Source: a virus. From it: a stretch of 44,796 bases of DNA. How positions within the stretch are numbered: position 1 is the first letter of the stretch; every line of letters begins with the position of its first letter. Positions 32,518-41,037 of this stretch are shown here, piece after piece. Location: the IMG/VR virus record IMGVR_UViG_3300024955_000047, positions 1 to 44,796 of that record; one strand, written 5' to 3'. The notes under the pieces were generated by a model that did not search any database, was not told the origin of the DNA, and worked only from the letters and a program-made list of their open reading frames with translations. The position numbers and the translations under genes were made by a program.

Positions 32518-32877
32518 TTCATTTATTGCTTTTAAAGCAGGCGATTCCTGGGGCGACGGGTATCCGTTGCGAGACCAGAAGCACCCGAGGTAGCGCTCGG
32601 CACCTGCATCACCCGGGGCCCACTGCACATCCCGCCGGGAGGGAGCCGAAAGGTAGCAGCAGCCCGCACATGCGGAACCAGCAAGGCGTTCGGTGCCATT
32701 AACCGACGGCGTGGGAAGCGTCGACAACTCAATCTCTGGCGGCCGGGGAAGACCGGCACCCAATCTCATAGGTGGCCACTGCCTTCCCAGTGAGCGAACA
32801 ACGGAGGGTTTCATCATGGACTAGCCAATATCTGCCCGACGCCACATGCGCCCGGCAGGCTTGTTACGGAAAGAGGG
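32518..32877 (+). ncRNA. Gene-free, GC-rich, structured stretch; possible noncoding RNA
   Basis: No ORF with good start signals covers this region. It contains short perfect stems at 32585-32600 (CCGAG/CTCGG), 32690-32706 (TCGGT/ACCGA) and 32742-32757 (GCCGG/CCGGC), a two-codon minigene at 32816 and ends in a strong terminator with a UUCG loop. This could be a leader RNA or a small RNA; no known family is recognised. Confidence 0.35.
32816..32824 (+). other. Two-codon minigene ATG GAC TAG
   Basis: GGAGG (32803-32807) sits 8 bases before ATG-GAC-TAG. The ribosome binding site is as good as those of real genes nearby. Similar minimal ORFs (lambda bar minigenes) affect translation by trapping peptidyl-tRNA. 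It may also be chance. Confidence 0.35.
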
Positions 32878-32905
32878 AAAAGCCCGGTTTCGACTGGGCT
32901 TTTTT
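32878..32905 (+). terminator. Terminator with UUCG tetraloop
   Basis: 8-bp stem with one G-U pair (32881-32888 with 32893-32900), TTCG loop, then a T-run. It lies within the rightward early operon, so downstream recombination genes need read-through or antitermination. Confidence 0.88.
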
Positions 32906-33005
32906 ATGCGCCTTTATTGCGTCAGCACTCACCCCGCGCCCATCGGCAACCAGCGGGAGGCATGAGTGTTGACGAATACAGGTGAACCAACAATCGGAGT
33001 TGACC

Positions 33006-33464
33006 ATGAAACAGCAAACGAACCGTATCCGCATGGCGGACCAAATCTTCGACGCAAGCCTGCTCAGCGGAAATTTTCTCGGCGGCTTCAATTCCCGCGT
33101 CCATGGCGTTGAGCGCAATGCAACGGCTGATGGTCCGGCTCGCTTTGAGCGTGGGCAGGGCTGGGACAAGGCGGACGAATTGGTCCGCGCCGGCCAGATC
33201 TACTTCATCCACCCATTCCCGCACGGCCAGTGCAAGCAGACCGGCTTCGTCTACGGCGGCACCTGGGCATGCAACGGCTGCAACACTGACGGATTCCAGA
33301 AGCCTTGGTGGGCCATCCGCGTGATGAAGGACGGCAGCGCATGGTGCGTGGTCGGCGAAGGGTTTGAAGACCTGCAGTCGTCGGCAAACTACGCATTCGG
33401 CGATACCCGTGAAGAAGCACTCAGCGCCTACGCCGAACTGATGAATCAGCCGGTAGCCGCCTAA
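33006..33464 (+). CDS. Hypothetical phage protein with Cys motifs
   Basis: 152 residues from the ATG at 33006 (GGAG 6 bases upstream). Contains GQCKQTGFVYGGTWACNGCN near residue 74, a possible metal site, and several Trp. Member of a set of short accessory genes typical of Pseudomonas prophage early operons. No function known to me. Confidence 0.65.
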   Translation: MKQQTNRIRMADQIFDASLLSGNFLGGFNSRVHGVERNATADGPARFERGQGWDKADELVRAGQIYFIHPFPHGQCKQTGFVYGGTWACNGCNTDGFQKPWWAIRVMKDGSAWCVVGEGFEDLQSSANYAFGDTREEALSAYAELMNQPVAA

Positions 33465-33485
33465 CCCCAAACACTGGAGGTCGCC

Positions 33486-33704
33486 ATGAGCGATTGGATC
33501 AAGAGCAGCGAAAGGCTGCCCGAACCTGCGACGGATGATCCTGACTGCAGCAACAACGTTCTCGCTTACCAAATCTATTTCGGCCACCAGATGTTGCAAG
33601 CCTTCTACAGCCAAGACGACCAGCTCTGGTACGACCAAGCTGGCGATCAACTCGACGGTGAAGTCACCCACTGGCAGCCACTCCCCGCCCCGCCCACCGA
33701 GTAA
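33486..33704 (+). CDS. DUF551 domain protein
   Basis: 72 residues. DUF551 marks are the WIKSSERLPEP start and the VTHWQPLPAPP end, with a central acidic part. GGAGG precedes the ATG. Such small proteins are widespread in phages and act in an unknown way. Confidence 0.8.
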   Translation: MSDWIKSSERLPEPATDDPDCSNNVLAYQIYFGHQMLQAFYSQDDQLWYDQAGDQLDGEVTHWQPLPAPPTE

Positions 33705-33723
33705 CGCCACCCTGGAGGCGACC

Positions 33724-34161
33724 ATGAACGCAGCATTGAAGATATGCCAAGAGCGCTTCGACGCTCAGTTGCCTCCAGAGATCAGCGAGGAGGATCTGGA
33801 ACAGGAGTGGCTGGAACACTCGGCGGAACAGTTGGTGTGTGGCATGGATATCAAGTGGAAGCGCCGCCATGGCCAGCCGCAGGTGGTGACCTTCGACCGG
33901 TACTGCACCTACCTGCAAGGCATCTTGAATCAGCGCCAGATCGACGGCTTGGATCAGCGTGATTCGCTCGCCCGATTGTTCCTTTCGTCGATCCTGAGCG
34001 GCCAGGCAGATTCACGCGGACATGCAGCTGACCTTATCGGCCAGACCCGCCCCATCGAAGCCGCAGAGTGCATCGCCATGGACCTGCTCAGGCCCTACGC
34101 CGCCGAAGCTGTAGCAGCGGAACGGGAAGAGGCAGAAGACGACGTGGATGCAGACCTATGA
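33724..34161 (+). CDS. Hypothetical phage protein
   Basis: 145 residues from the ATG at 33724, preceded by GGAGG. Acidic and helical, with EISEEDLEQEWLEHSAEQLV near the start and an acidic C-terminus (REEAEDDVDADL). Overlaps the next gene by 4 bases. No recognised family. Confidence 0.65.
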   Translation: MNAALKICQERFDAQLPPEISEEDLEQEWLEHSAEQLVCGMDIKWKRRHGQPQVVTFDRYCTYLQGILNQRQIDGLDQRDSLARLFLSSILSGQADSRGHAADLIGQTRPIEAAECIAMDLLRPYAAEAVAAEREEAEDDVDADL

Positions 34162-34349
34162 GCCCGCACATCCTGATCGACGAAGCGCTCGAGGCTTTGG
34201 AGCATCCAGCCAGCGAGCCCGGCGCCCAGCGCGTCGTGCTGAACATGATCACCAACATGCTCACCGGCAGTGTGATCACCATCGAAGAGTTCAATCACTA
34301 CTGCAAGCGCCTGCTCAAGATTTGTCAGCAGCGCAAGGAGGCAGCATGA
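34158..34349 (+). CDS. Small hypothetical protein
   Basis: 63 residues, MSPHILIDEALEALEHPASE at the start, all helical, joined to both neighbours by ATGA overlaps. Ends KRLLKICQQRKEAA. Unknown function. Confidence 0.6.
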   Translation: MSPHILIDEALEALEHPASEPGAQRVVLNMITNMLTGSVITIEEFNHYCKRLLKICQQRKEAA

Positions 34350-34540
34350 CCACCGCACCGGTTAAATCGCTGATCGACGAGCAGCTCGACGACATCGAGC
34401 ACCGCATTGCCATTCTGGGCTTCGGCCTTCCCTTCAATGAGCTGATAGGTCGAAAGCGTGAAGACCTGGTTCGGGATCTGCCTCAGCGCCTGGCGCCAAC
34501 AATGAAGGGTGGGCGGATTGCGGTGAGGGTTCGGCCGTGA
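34346..34540 (+). CDS. Small hypothetical protein
   Basis: 64 residues, MTTAPVKSLIDEQLDDIEHR at the start, ATGA overlap with the previous gene, and a GTGA overlap with the next. A preceding GGAGG is present. Unknown function. Confidence 0.6.
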   Translation: MTTAPVKSLIDEQLDDIEHRIAILGFGLPFNELIGRKREDLVRDLPQRLAPTMKGGRIAVRVRP

Positions 34541-34653
34541 CCGCCCACCAGCGCACCCGGCGCCTACTCATCTGGCGCGGCTCCTTCTCTGCCCTCTCCG
34601 TCTGCACCTTCCTGATGTTGCTCAGCGCCCTCGCTGACCGAATTACTCAATAA
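34537..34653 (+). CDS. Tiny membrane peptide
   Basis: 38 residues with a GTG start that overlaps the previous stop (GTGA). A basic start (TAHQRTRRLLIWRG) is followed by one hydrophobic helix (SFSALSVCTFLMLLSALA). The coupling and the membrane-helix pattern favour translation, but its size leaves doubt. Confidence 0.45.
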   Translation: MTAHQRTRRLLIWRGSFSALSVCTFLMLLSALADRITQ

Positions 34654-34696
34654 CCAACACCTTCAATCGCTGCGAGCATCGCGGCAGGGAGTCACC

Positions 34697-35887
34697 GTGT
34701 CCGCACAACAGCAAGTCATCACCATCGACGACATCAGCGCCGACAACGCGCCGGCCATTTACGTCGCCGGCGGCCTGAGCCAGTTCTTCGATGCGGTGAA
34801 GGCCGAAGTAACCGCCGAGGTGCCCGACCTGACCACCGTGAAAGGTCGCGCTCGCATTGCATCCCTGGCCGCAACCGTAAGTAAGTCCAAAAAGGCAGTC
34901 GAGACACCTGGCCGCGACTACCTGAAGCGCCTTAAGGAAATGCCGAAGGTGGTCGAGGCAGAGTTGCGCGAGTTCGTCACCAAAATGGACAGCCTGCGAG
35001 ACGCCACCCGCCAGCCCCTGACGGATTGGGAAGATGCCGATCAAGCCCGCAAAGACAAGCACGTCGATGGCATCCAGGCCATGAAGGACTTTTTGATTTT
35101 CGAAGCCGCGCCGAGTGCCGACCAGGTCGGCCACATCATCGCCATCCTTGAGTTGGTTGCGATCAACGACAGTTGGGAAGAGTTTCTGCCCGAGGCTGCG
35201 CAAGTGAAGGACGAAACGCTGGTGAAGCTGCGCACCCTGCACACTGACCGCATTCAGTACGAAGCCGAACAGGCGGAACTGGTCAGGCTGCGCGCCGAAA
35301 CAGAAGCGCAGGCCCAGCGTGAACGTGACGCCCAAATCGCTCGGGAAGCTGAGGAGCGCGCCCGCCGCGAAGCCGAGCAGCGTGCACAGGCAGAGCGTGA
35401 TGCCGCAGCCAAGCGTGAAGCCGAAGCAAAAGCCGCCGCTGATCGCCGCGAGCTGGAGTTGAAGTTGGCTGCTGAGCAATCGGAGCGAGCCGCCGCCCAG
35501 GCAGCGCGGGACAAGATCGAATCGGAGCAGCGCGCCGCGCAACAGAAGATCGAAGACGAGCAGCGACATAAGCAAGCGATGGCTCAGGCCGAAGCAGATC
35601 GAGTAGCTGCTGAGCAGCGTGCAGAACAAGAGCGCATTGACTCGGAGCGCCGCCAAGCTGAAGCCGCTGAGCGAGCGAGACTCGCAGAGATCGCCCGGGC
35701 AAATGCCGCTGCCGACGAGATCAACCGCCAAGCCGCCGCGCGGGAAGCGGACAAGGCGCACAAAGCAAAGATCAACCGCGCCGCGCTGGACGCATTTATC
35801 GCCGGCGGTATGCCCGTGGAGTGCGCGAAACAGGCAGTCACCTTGATTGCTCAGCGCAAGATTCCAGCCATCGCCATCACTTACTGA
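34697..35887 (+). CDS. Long coiled-coil protein of the recombination operon
   Basis: 396 residues with a GTG start. Residues 1-190 are globular and helical; residues about 190-360 are an extended, highly charged Ala/Glu/Arg-rich coiled coil. The C-terminal 35 residues (AALDAFIAGGMPVECAKQAV) form a short conserved-looking cap. Proteins of this layout lie before the annealing protein in several phages and may act with it. The opposite strand carries a long open frame (34643-35908) that is only a shadow of this repetitive coding. Confidence 0.7.
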   Translation: MSAQQQVITIDDISADNAPAIYVAGGLSQFFDAVKAEVTAEVPDLTTVKGRARIASLAATVSKSKKAVETPGRDYLKRLKEMPKVVEAELREFVTKMDSLRDATRQPLTDWEDADQARKDKHVDGIQAMKDFLIFEAAPSADQVGHIIAILELVAINDSWEEFLPEAAQVKDETLVKLRTLHTDRIQYEAEQAELVRLRAETEAQAQRERDAQIAREAEERARREAEQRAQAERDAAAKREAEAKAAADRRELELKLAAEQSERAAAQAARDKIESEQRAAQQKIEDEQRHKQAMAQAEADRVAAEQRAEQERIDSERRQAEAAERARLAEIARANAAADEINRQAAAREADKAHKAKINRAALDAFIAGGMPVECAKQAVTLIAQRKIPAIAITY

Positions 35888-35894
35888 GGTCGTC

Positions 35895-36815
35895 ATGAAC
35901 GAGATCATTCAAATGCCGGCACGCGAAAGCGCCGGCCTTACTGCTGCCGAGGTTCACCGTTTCTCGGCCGTAGAGATTCGCCAGCGCGTTAACCTGGTGC
36001 AGGAAGTGATGCAGGGCATCATGAAGCGGGAAACGCACTACGGCACCATCCCAGGCACCCAGAAACCAACCCTATACAAGCCGGGTGCTGAAGTGCTTTG
36101 TGTGACCTTCCGGGTTGCGCAGGAATACCGAATTGAAGATCTTTCCGGCCCAGGTGTAGCGCGCTACCGGGTCACTTGTGTTGGTCGTCACCAGATGACC
36201 GGTGTTGCTCTCGGCGAAGGCGTAGGCGAATGCTCGTCCAGCGAAGAGAAGTACAAGTGGCGCGGCGTCATCTGCAAAGCGGAATTGGACGCCACTCCGG
36301 AGAATCTGCGCCGGAAGAAATACTACAAAAACGGCAATACCGCCGACCAGATCCGCACCGAACCAGCAGACCTGGCCAACACCATCCTCAAGATGGCCTG
36401 CAAGCGGGCCATGATCGCCATGACGCTCAACGTCACTGCTGCATCGGACATCTTCACGCAGGACATCGAAGATCTACCCGAGGAGCTGCGGCCACAGGAG
36501 CAGGCTCAGGCTCAGACGCAAAGCCAGAAGGCCGCACAAGTCCCCCATGATCCTGCCCTGTCCGCTCACTGGATTACACAGGCCGAAGCTGCAATCACGC
36601 CCGACGCGCTGACAGAAGTTTGGAAGGCCGGGGTGGCTGTCATCAATGACGCCAAGGACACAACAGCCTACGACCTGTTCAAGGCTGCGGTGGTGGCGTG
36701 CGGAGTTAAGCTCAAGGCCGCCGAAGAGGCCAAGCCGGAAAGCGAGGACGTCGCAGACCAGCAGCCCGAACCACCAGCCGACGAAGAAGTTGAATTTGAG
36801 GAGGTCCCAGAATGA
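35895..36815 (+). CDS. Putative single-strand annealing protein
   Basis: 306 residues from the ATG at 35895 (GAGG 5 bases upstream). Core motifs are HYGTIPGTQKPTLYKPGAEV, FRVAQEY and GVGECSSSEEKYKWR, shared by phage proteins placed next to YqaJ exonucleases. Residues about 205-306 are low-complexity and acidic, a possible SSB-binding or flexible tail. Function as annealing partner is inferred from the neighbour; I do not see RecT, Erf or Rad52 signatures outright. Confidence 0.6.
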   Translation: MNEIIQMPARESAGLTAAEVHRFSAVEIRQRVNLVQEVMQGIMKRETHYGTIPGTQKPTLYKPGAEVLCVTFRVAQEYRIEDLSGPGVARYRVTCVGRHQMTGVALGEGVGECSSSEEKYKWRGVICKAELDATPENLRRKKYYKNGNTADQIRTEPADLANTILKMACKRAMIAMTLNVTAASDIFTQDIEDLPEELRPQEQAQAQTQSQKAAQVPHDPALSAHWITQAEAAITPDALTEVWKAGVAVINDAKDTTAYDLFKAAVVACGVKLKAAEEAKPESEDVADQQPEPPADEEVEFEEVPE

Positions 36816-37456
36816 TCATCGTGAATTGCGCGCAGGGGTCGGAAGAATGGCACCAGGAGCGAGCCGGAGTTATCACCGCCAGCATGTTTGGCGATGCTCG
36901 AGCCAAACTGAAGTCAGGCCCGAACAAGGGCGAACCAACCGCCAAGGCCCAGGATTATGCATTCCGACTGGCTGTGGAGCGGATCAGCGGCAAGCCCCTT
37001 GATGGCGGTTTTGAGACCTGGCAAATGCGCCGCGGGCATGAACTCGAACCACAAGCCCGCATGGAGCATGAAGCTCAAACCGGCTTGATTGTCACCCAAG
37101 TCGGACTTGTAAAAACCGACGACGGCGCATTTGGCGCCAGTGCAGATGGCTTCATCGGCGAAGATGGCGGCTCGGAGTACAAGTGCTTCCTTGCCCCTGA
37201 AAAACTTCGGTCGTTCCACATCGACAATGACGCCAGCGAGATCATGGACCAGGTACAGGGGTGCATGTGGATCACCGGTCGCAAGTGGTGGCACATCGGG
37301 ATGTACTGCCCTGCCCTTGAATCGGTCGGACGACAGTTGTGGTGGCAGGAATTCAAGCGCGACGACAACTACATCGACAAGCTTGAAGAGGAGCTTTGGG
37401 AGTTCAAGCTGCTGGTGGACGGATACGAGGAGAAACTGCGGAGCAAAGCAGCATGA
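36812..37456 (+). CDS. YqaJ-type viral exonuclease (lambda Exo-like)
   Basis: 214 residues. Lambda Exo-like 5'-3' exonuclease for Red-type recombination. The catalytic core is present: GSEEWHQERAG at 9-19, GHELEP at 75-80, ASADGF with Asp112, and SEYKC with Glu122 and Lys124. It overlaps the annealing protein gene by 4 bases, the expected pair. Confidence 0.9.
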   Translation: MIIVNCAQGSEEWHQERAGVITASMFGDARAKLKSGPNKGEPTAKAQDYAFRLAVERISGKPLDGGFETWQMRRGHELEPQARMEHEAQTGLIVTQVGLVKTDDGAFGASADGFIGEDGGSEYKCFLAPEKLRSFHIDNDASEIMDQVQGCMWITGRKWWHIGMYCPALESVGRQLWWQEFKRDDNYIDKLEEELWEFKLLVDGYEEKLRSKAA

Positions 37457-38049
37457 TCAGCAACCACCTCAGCCTGGTCGAGGCACTACGGCCAAAAGCC
37501 AATGAGCTGGCGGCCCAGGTCGCCGAGTTTGTGGCGGCCGGCGGACGGATTGAGGAAGGCCCGGCCAGCGGCTACATCCCCAAGCCGATCACCTACAGCA
37601 GTCAGATGCCGCCTGCGCCAAAGCCGTTTGTTCGGCGTCGAGTTGAGCCAATCGAGCCTCCCCCACCTACCAAGCTTGAGGCCCAGATCGAGGCGCGCAA
37701 TCAGCGAGTAGCGCGTGTCATGGAGCTGGCACCCACCCACACGCAAAAGGAAGTCGCCATGGCAACAGGAATCGGCAGGCGAACCCTGCTGAGCATGTCC
37801 AAGGAGTTCGGTTTCAGCTTCAAGCGTGTGCACCACCTGCCCAACTCAAGCCCCGAACATAAGGCAGCAATTGCCAAGCACGAACTGATACTCGCCGAAA
37901 GAATCAAGGCCTACAAAGAACTGGGAATCAGCCGGCGCCAGGTGTGCGAAAAGCTCCACATCACCAATAACACGCTGAAGCGCCTGCTCGACGAGCACGA
38001 GATTGATTATCCGTTGTCGCGGGCCGGGGGCAACCGATGCGCCGCATAG
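37453..38049 (+). CDS. Helix-turn-helix protein, putative regulator
   Basis: 198 residues from the ATG at 37453 (ATGA overlap). It has two helix-turn-helix-like segments, at about 95-118 (HTQKEVAMATGIGRRTLLSM) and 155-180 (LGISRRQVCEKLHITNNTLK), after a Pro-rich linker (52-74). Two such motifs suggest binding to a bipartite site. Target unknown. Confidence 0.7.
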   Translation: MISNHLSLVEALRPKANELAAQVAEFVAAGGRIEEGPASGYIPKPITYSSQMPPAPKPFVRRRVEPIEPPPPTKLEAQIEARNQRVARVMELAPTHTQKEVAMATGIGRRTLLSMSKEFGFSFKRVHHLPNSSPEHKAAIAKHELILAERIKAYKELGISRRQVCEKLHITNNTLKRLLDEHEIDYPLSRAGGNRCAA

Positions 38050-38118
38050 CTCGTATCCAGCAACGCAAACGTCAAACCTGGCTCGCACTGCCGGCCAGCG
38101 GAATAGAAGAGGTAGGCC

Positions 38119-38430
38119 ATGGCTGCCGCGCAGAAAGAGCGATCAGCAAAGACTGCGGCGAGGCGAAAGACTCGCGGCGAGGAAGAATTGCGACTCCACA
38201 CCATGGCCGGCACCCGCCAGGCCTTGGCTGACCTGATGGCCTGGCACGGCATCGAGGAAAAGGGCGAGGCCATGACCTTGATGATTCACCACCTGCACGG
38301 TCTCGGTCCATCAGGATCAGCGCAGTTCCTCTCCCCGCCGCGACACGAATATGTGATTCCTGAAAGCGTGTCGGCAAAACTGCAGCTCGCCTACAACCGC
38401 GAATCACTGCGCATCTGCAACGACGAATAA
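38119..38430 (+). CDS. Basic hypothetical phage protein
   Basis: 103 residues, with a very basic N-terminus (AAAQKERSAKTAARRKTRG) and a helical middle (GTRQALADLMAWHGIEEKGE). GAGG lies about 6 bases before the ATG. Looks like a small DNA-binding protein of the ribbon-helix-helix/repressor type; family not recognised. Confidence 0.6.
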   Translation: MAAAQKERSAKTAARRKTRGEEELRLHTMAGTRQALADLMAWHGIEEKGEAMTLMIHHLHGLGPSGSAQFLSPPRHEYVIPESVSAKLQLAYNRESLRICNDE

Positions 38431-38497
38431 CCCACCCTACTCGCTGCATCCGGTAACCGGAGATAGGCGCCTGCCCACTCATATCGAGGGACTCACG

Positions 38498-39118
38498 ATG
38501 GGTCACAAAAACGAATTGGTTTGCGGTGTTGGAGTGAATGACGCCGGATACTCTGTGTGCAACACAGCAAGGGTTGGGGGTCGCAGCAAAAATCTGTGGA
38601 TCTGTCCGTTCTATCGAGCATGGACCGGAATGCTTGAGCGGTCTTACAGCGCCAAGTTCCAAGCACGCCACCCGACCTACATTGGCTGCACGGTTGATCC
38701 TGCGTGGCATTTGTTCTCTACATTTAAAGAGTGGATGGGCCGCCAGGATCACGAAGGCAAGCACCTGGATAAAGATATTTTGGTGGCAGGAAACAAGATT
38801 TACTCTGCAGAGACCTGCGCTTTCGTATCCAAGGCTATCAACACCTTTATCGTTGATAGCCGAGCCATCCGGGGCGACTGGCCTATTGGTGTCAGCTGGC
38901 ACAAGGGGCGACAGAGGTTTGTCGCTCAATGTCGCGACCCATTCTCGGGACAGCACAAATTCCTTGGCTACTTTGTCAGCTCTGATTTGGCACACGAGGC
39001 GTGGAGAGCTAACAAGCATCAAATCGCACTGGTCTATGCCGAACAACAGACCGACCAGCGTGTTGCCGCAGCACTTCGAACTCGTTACGCAAAGCCTTCA
39101 TTCGCAAAAGTAGCCTAA
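38498..39118 (+). CDS. AP2-domain homing endonuclease-like protein
   Basis: 206 residues. Residues about 30-120 resemble the endonuclease-like domain of phage mobile proteins (YRAWTGMLERSYS, CTVDPAWHLFSTFKEWM, KHLDKDIL), and residues 129-170 are AP2-like (IGVSWHKGRQRFVAQCRDPF). The GVSWHKG core is shared with the HNH gene at 25282. No clear His-Asn-His triad, so it may be a diverged nuclease or a DNA-binding relic. Confidence 0.7.
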   Translation: MGHKNELVCGVGVNDAGYSVCNTARVGGRSKNLWICPFYRAWTGMLERSYSAKFQARHPTYIGCTVDPAWHLFSTFKEWMGRQDHEGKHLDKDILVAGNKIYSAETCAFVSKAINTFIVDSRAIRGDWPIGVSWHKGRQRFVAQCRDPFSGQHKFLGYFVSSDLAHEAWRANKHQIALVYAEQQTDQRVAAALRTRYAKPSFAKVA

Positions 39119-39179
39119 CCCCCAAACCACTTGCCCCCATCCAGATTAACGGAGGGCGGCGCCTGACTGGAGATAATCC

Positions 39180-39782
39180 ATGGACAAAAACACCAAGATC
39201 CTGATCACGGAGATCCCGGGTGAGTGGACCCAGCGCCAGCGCAATGGCAGTCTCAACGTGTGGAACGGGGCGGATCATCACAGATTTCACAGCACCACTA
39301 CTGACCTGCCTGAAGTCAGCCTGCGGCCCCCGGAAAACGGCCTGTACGCCGAGCGAATCGATGGCGCCTGGTACTGGGTTTCTGGTTGCGCAAAGTGCAA
39401 CGGAACCGGTGAGAAGTACAGCTACGTGGTGTGCGATAAGCACAACGTTTGCCGCTTGTGCAGCACCCACCGCTCGAAGCTCACGGAAACACCGTGGGGC
39501 CATCCTGACGGCTTCACCTGCAAACCTTGCCAGGACGCAGAAGACGCAGTTGCGAAAGCAGCGGCGCTGGCCAAGGTAGCCGAGAGCAAATACGACGAGT
39601 GGGACTATCGCAGCCAGGACGAATGCAAATGCCCGCACTGCGCCACCGTGATCCACATTGAAGCCGAGGAATACGGCGACAAGAACATGGAGTGCGACAC
39701 CTGCAAGGGCCTGTTCGAACTGACAACCGAGTACTCGGTAAGCTTCACCACCAAGGTGATTGGCGAGCGCATCACGGCCTGA
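39180..39782 (+). CDS. Zinc-finger hypothetical protein
   Basis: 200 residues with four Cys pairs: CAKCNGTG (about 65), CRLC (about 84), CKPC (about 105) and CPHC...CDTC (about 145-170). Several zinc ribbons suggest nucleic acid or protein binding. In the rightward accessory set; function unknown. Confidence 0.7.
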   Translation: MDKNTKILITEIPGEWTQRQRNGSLNVWNGADHHRFHSTTTDLPEVSLRPPENGLYAERIDGAWYWVSGCAKCNGTGEKYSYVVCDKHNVCRLCSTHRSKLTETPWGHPDGFTCKPCQDAEDAVAKAAALAKVAESKYDEWDYRSQDECKCPHCATVIHIEAEEYGDKNMECDTCKGLFELTTEYSVSFTTKVIGERITA

Positions 39783-39802
39783 CTCGCCCTAACCTGTCGC
39801 GC

Positions 39803-39997
39803 TTAGCCCATCTCGGGCATTAAAAACGTGAAGCTCCCAGTCAGGCCTTTGCGCAAAGCCACAGGCATCTGGTATCCGAAATAGATGAGCCATCGACCGT
39901 CAGGCCTCAGATCGGAGTTGACACGATAGGTGCCGACCTCGTTCTCAGTTATGCCGATCAGCTTCGCCACTTCTCTGTCTGAAGGCTTATCGCTCAC
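39803..39997 (-). CDS. Small leftward ORF inside the rightward operon
   Basis: 64 residues, GTG start at 39997 with AGGAG 7 bases upstream. The only minus-strand gene I support in the rightward region. DREVAKLIGITENEVGTYRV (about 7-26) resembles a helix-turn-helix, so it may be a small regulator with its own promoter. Placed between convergent genes. Confidence 0.5.
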   Translation of the reverse strand: MSDKPSDREVAKLIGITENEVGTYRVNSDLRPDGRWLIYFGYQMPVALRKGLTGSFTFLMPEMG

Positions 39998-40096
39998 GAA
40001 ACGCTCCTTGATCCGGCTCCATGCCGGTCACCCGTAATACCCCATATCACTGAACAGCGCCAGCCGGCGAGGCAGGCGCGCGCCTGGAGGTGCGAT

Positions 40097-40304
40097 ATGT
40101 CTACCCCCCCCCCAACGCATCAAGCGAAACGATCTGTCGCGTAGGCGCATCCGTAAGCGCGTCCTGCGGGCCTTCAAGTCGAGCTTCCGGATGAAAGGCG
40201 GGCCAATTGAGTCGGCATGGCTGACTACGCCGGGAACCCTGGTGTTCTCGCTCGGCGAATGGCGCGGCCACTACAACGCCAAGAATGAATGGGTGGCCCT
40301 ATGA
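40097..40304 (+). pseudogene. Small phage gene broken at a run of ten C
   Basis: GGAGG precedes the ATG at 40097. The given sequence reads MSTPPPTHQAKRSVA then stop. With nine C instead of ten at 40104-40113 it would read on as MSTPPQRIKRNDLSRRRIRK for 68 residues, ending FSLGEWRGHYNAKNEWVAL, and its stop at 40302 would overlap the next ATG (ATGA). This is either a sequencing error, a real frameshift or a slippage-controlled switch. Confidence 0.65.
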
Positions 40305-40492
40305 CCCCTCATGAGTTCATCGAAAATAACGTACACGATGAGCTACGCAAGCAGGGATTCAAGGCTGGCGTGTGCTTTTCCGTATCGCGTGATGCCGTGG
40401 ACTACTACCGCCAGCGAAGCATGTTCAGAAAAAGCGTTGTGCTGGATGTGCTGGCTTGGTCGAAGAAGCGCGCCAAAGAGCTTTCGCGATAA
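40301..40492 (+). CDS. Small hypothetical protein
   Basis: 63 residues, MTPHEFIENNVHDELRKQGF at the start, ATGA overlap with the broken gene before it. Ends KKRAKELSR. Common-looking phage protein of unknown role; its translation would depend on read-through of the upstream frame. Confidence 0.6.
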   Translation: MTPHEFIENNVHDELRKQGFKAGVCFSVSRDAVDYYRQRSMFRKSVVLDVLAWSKKRAKELSR

Positions 40493-40536
40493 CTCCCCCA
40501 CTCCACCGCTCGGGCATGCCCGGCAAGGAAACAGCT

Positions 40537-41037
40537 GTGTCCGAAGTAAAGCGTCACCACGTAACCGAAACAGGGCTTGTAGAGGGTGAATCACTGGGGA
40601 GGCTCGGTGTTGTGCTGGCGGCTGACTTCGACCGCGTAACCGCCGGGCGTGACGCGGCTCTGGCTGAGCTTGGGCGCTATCAGTCACTTTTCAATCAGGC
40701 GCAGAAGGCAATCGACCGCCTGAACGAACTTCATCGTAAGCGCATGGCTGAAATTGGACGGAGCCTGACCGCAGCGGATGAGCGGGTGGATCTGCTGGAG
40801 GGGTTGGTCGGCGAGGTGCTGGATGCTGTAGGGCGTGAGCCGCTGGACTTAGACGCTGTTCTGAGGTTACGCGCCCGTATGCGCGCCGCACTCAAGCCAG
40901 CAGAGGGTGTTGGCGATGAAACCACCCTTGAAGAAGATCGCGATGACTTTAAAAAGGTATTCGTTCGAATCAATACCAAACAGGGCCAGAGCATCAGCTT
41001 GGCTGACATGATCGCCCGTTACGAGAAGAAGCCATGA
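40537..41037 (+). CDS. Helical hypothetical phage protein
   Basis: 166 residues with a GTG start (AAGGA 7 bases upstream). Heptad-rich segment at about 40-95 (AALAELGRYQSLFNQAQKAI and DRLNELHRKRMAEIGRSLTA). Resembles coiled-coil Ead-like proteins in this type of operon. Function unknown. Confidence 0.6.
   Translation: MSEVKRHHVTETGLVEGESLGRLGVVLAADFDRVTAGRDAALAELGRYQSLFNQAQKAIDRLNELHRKRMAEIGRSLTAADERVDLLEGLVGEVLDAVGREPLDLDAVLRLRARMRAALKPAEGVGDETTLEEDRDDFKKVFVRINTKQGQSISLADMIARYEKKP

Noticed and set aside
31930-32905. Diversity-generating retroelement around the DUF1566 gene
   Set aside because: The lectin-like C-terminus invites the idea, but no reverse transcriptase and no near-copy of the C-terminal coding DNA are seen in the window.
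34643-35908. 421-residue open frame on the minus strand
   Set aside because: It is exactly antisense to the coiled-coil gene, whose biased codons keep the opposite frame open; the Leu/Cys/Phe-rich product looks artificial and has no ribosome binding site.
38037-38231. 64-residue frame overlapping the basic protein gene
   Set aside because: It overlaps a better-supported gene by more than half, and its sequence looks like a frame shadow.
39805-39830. Terminator near the zinc-finger gene end
   Set aside because: Only a 4-bp GCCC/GGGC stem with no proper U-run, and it is part of the small leftward gene.
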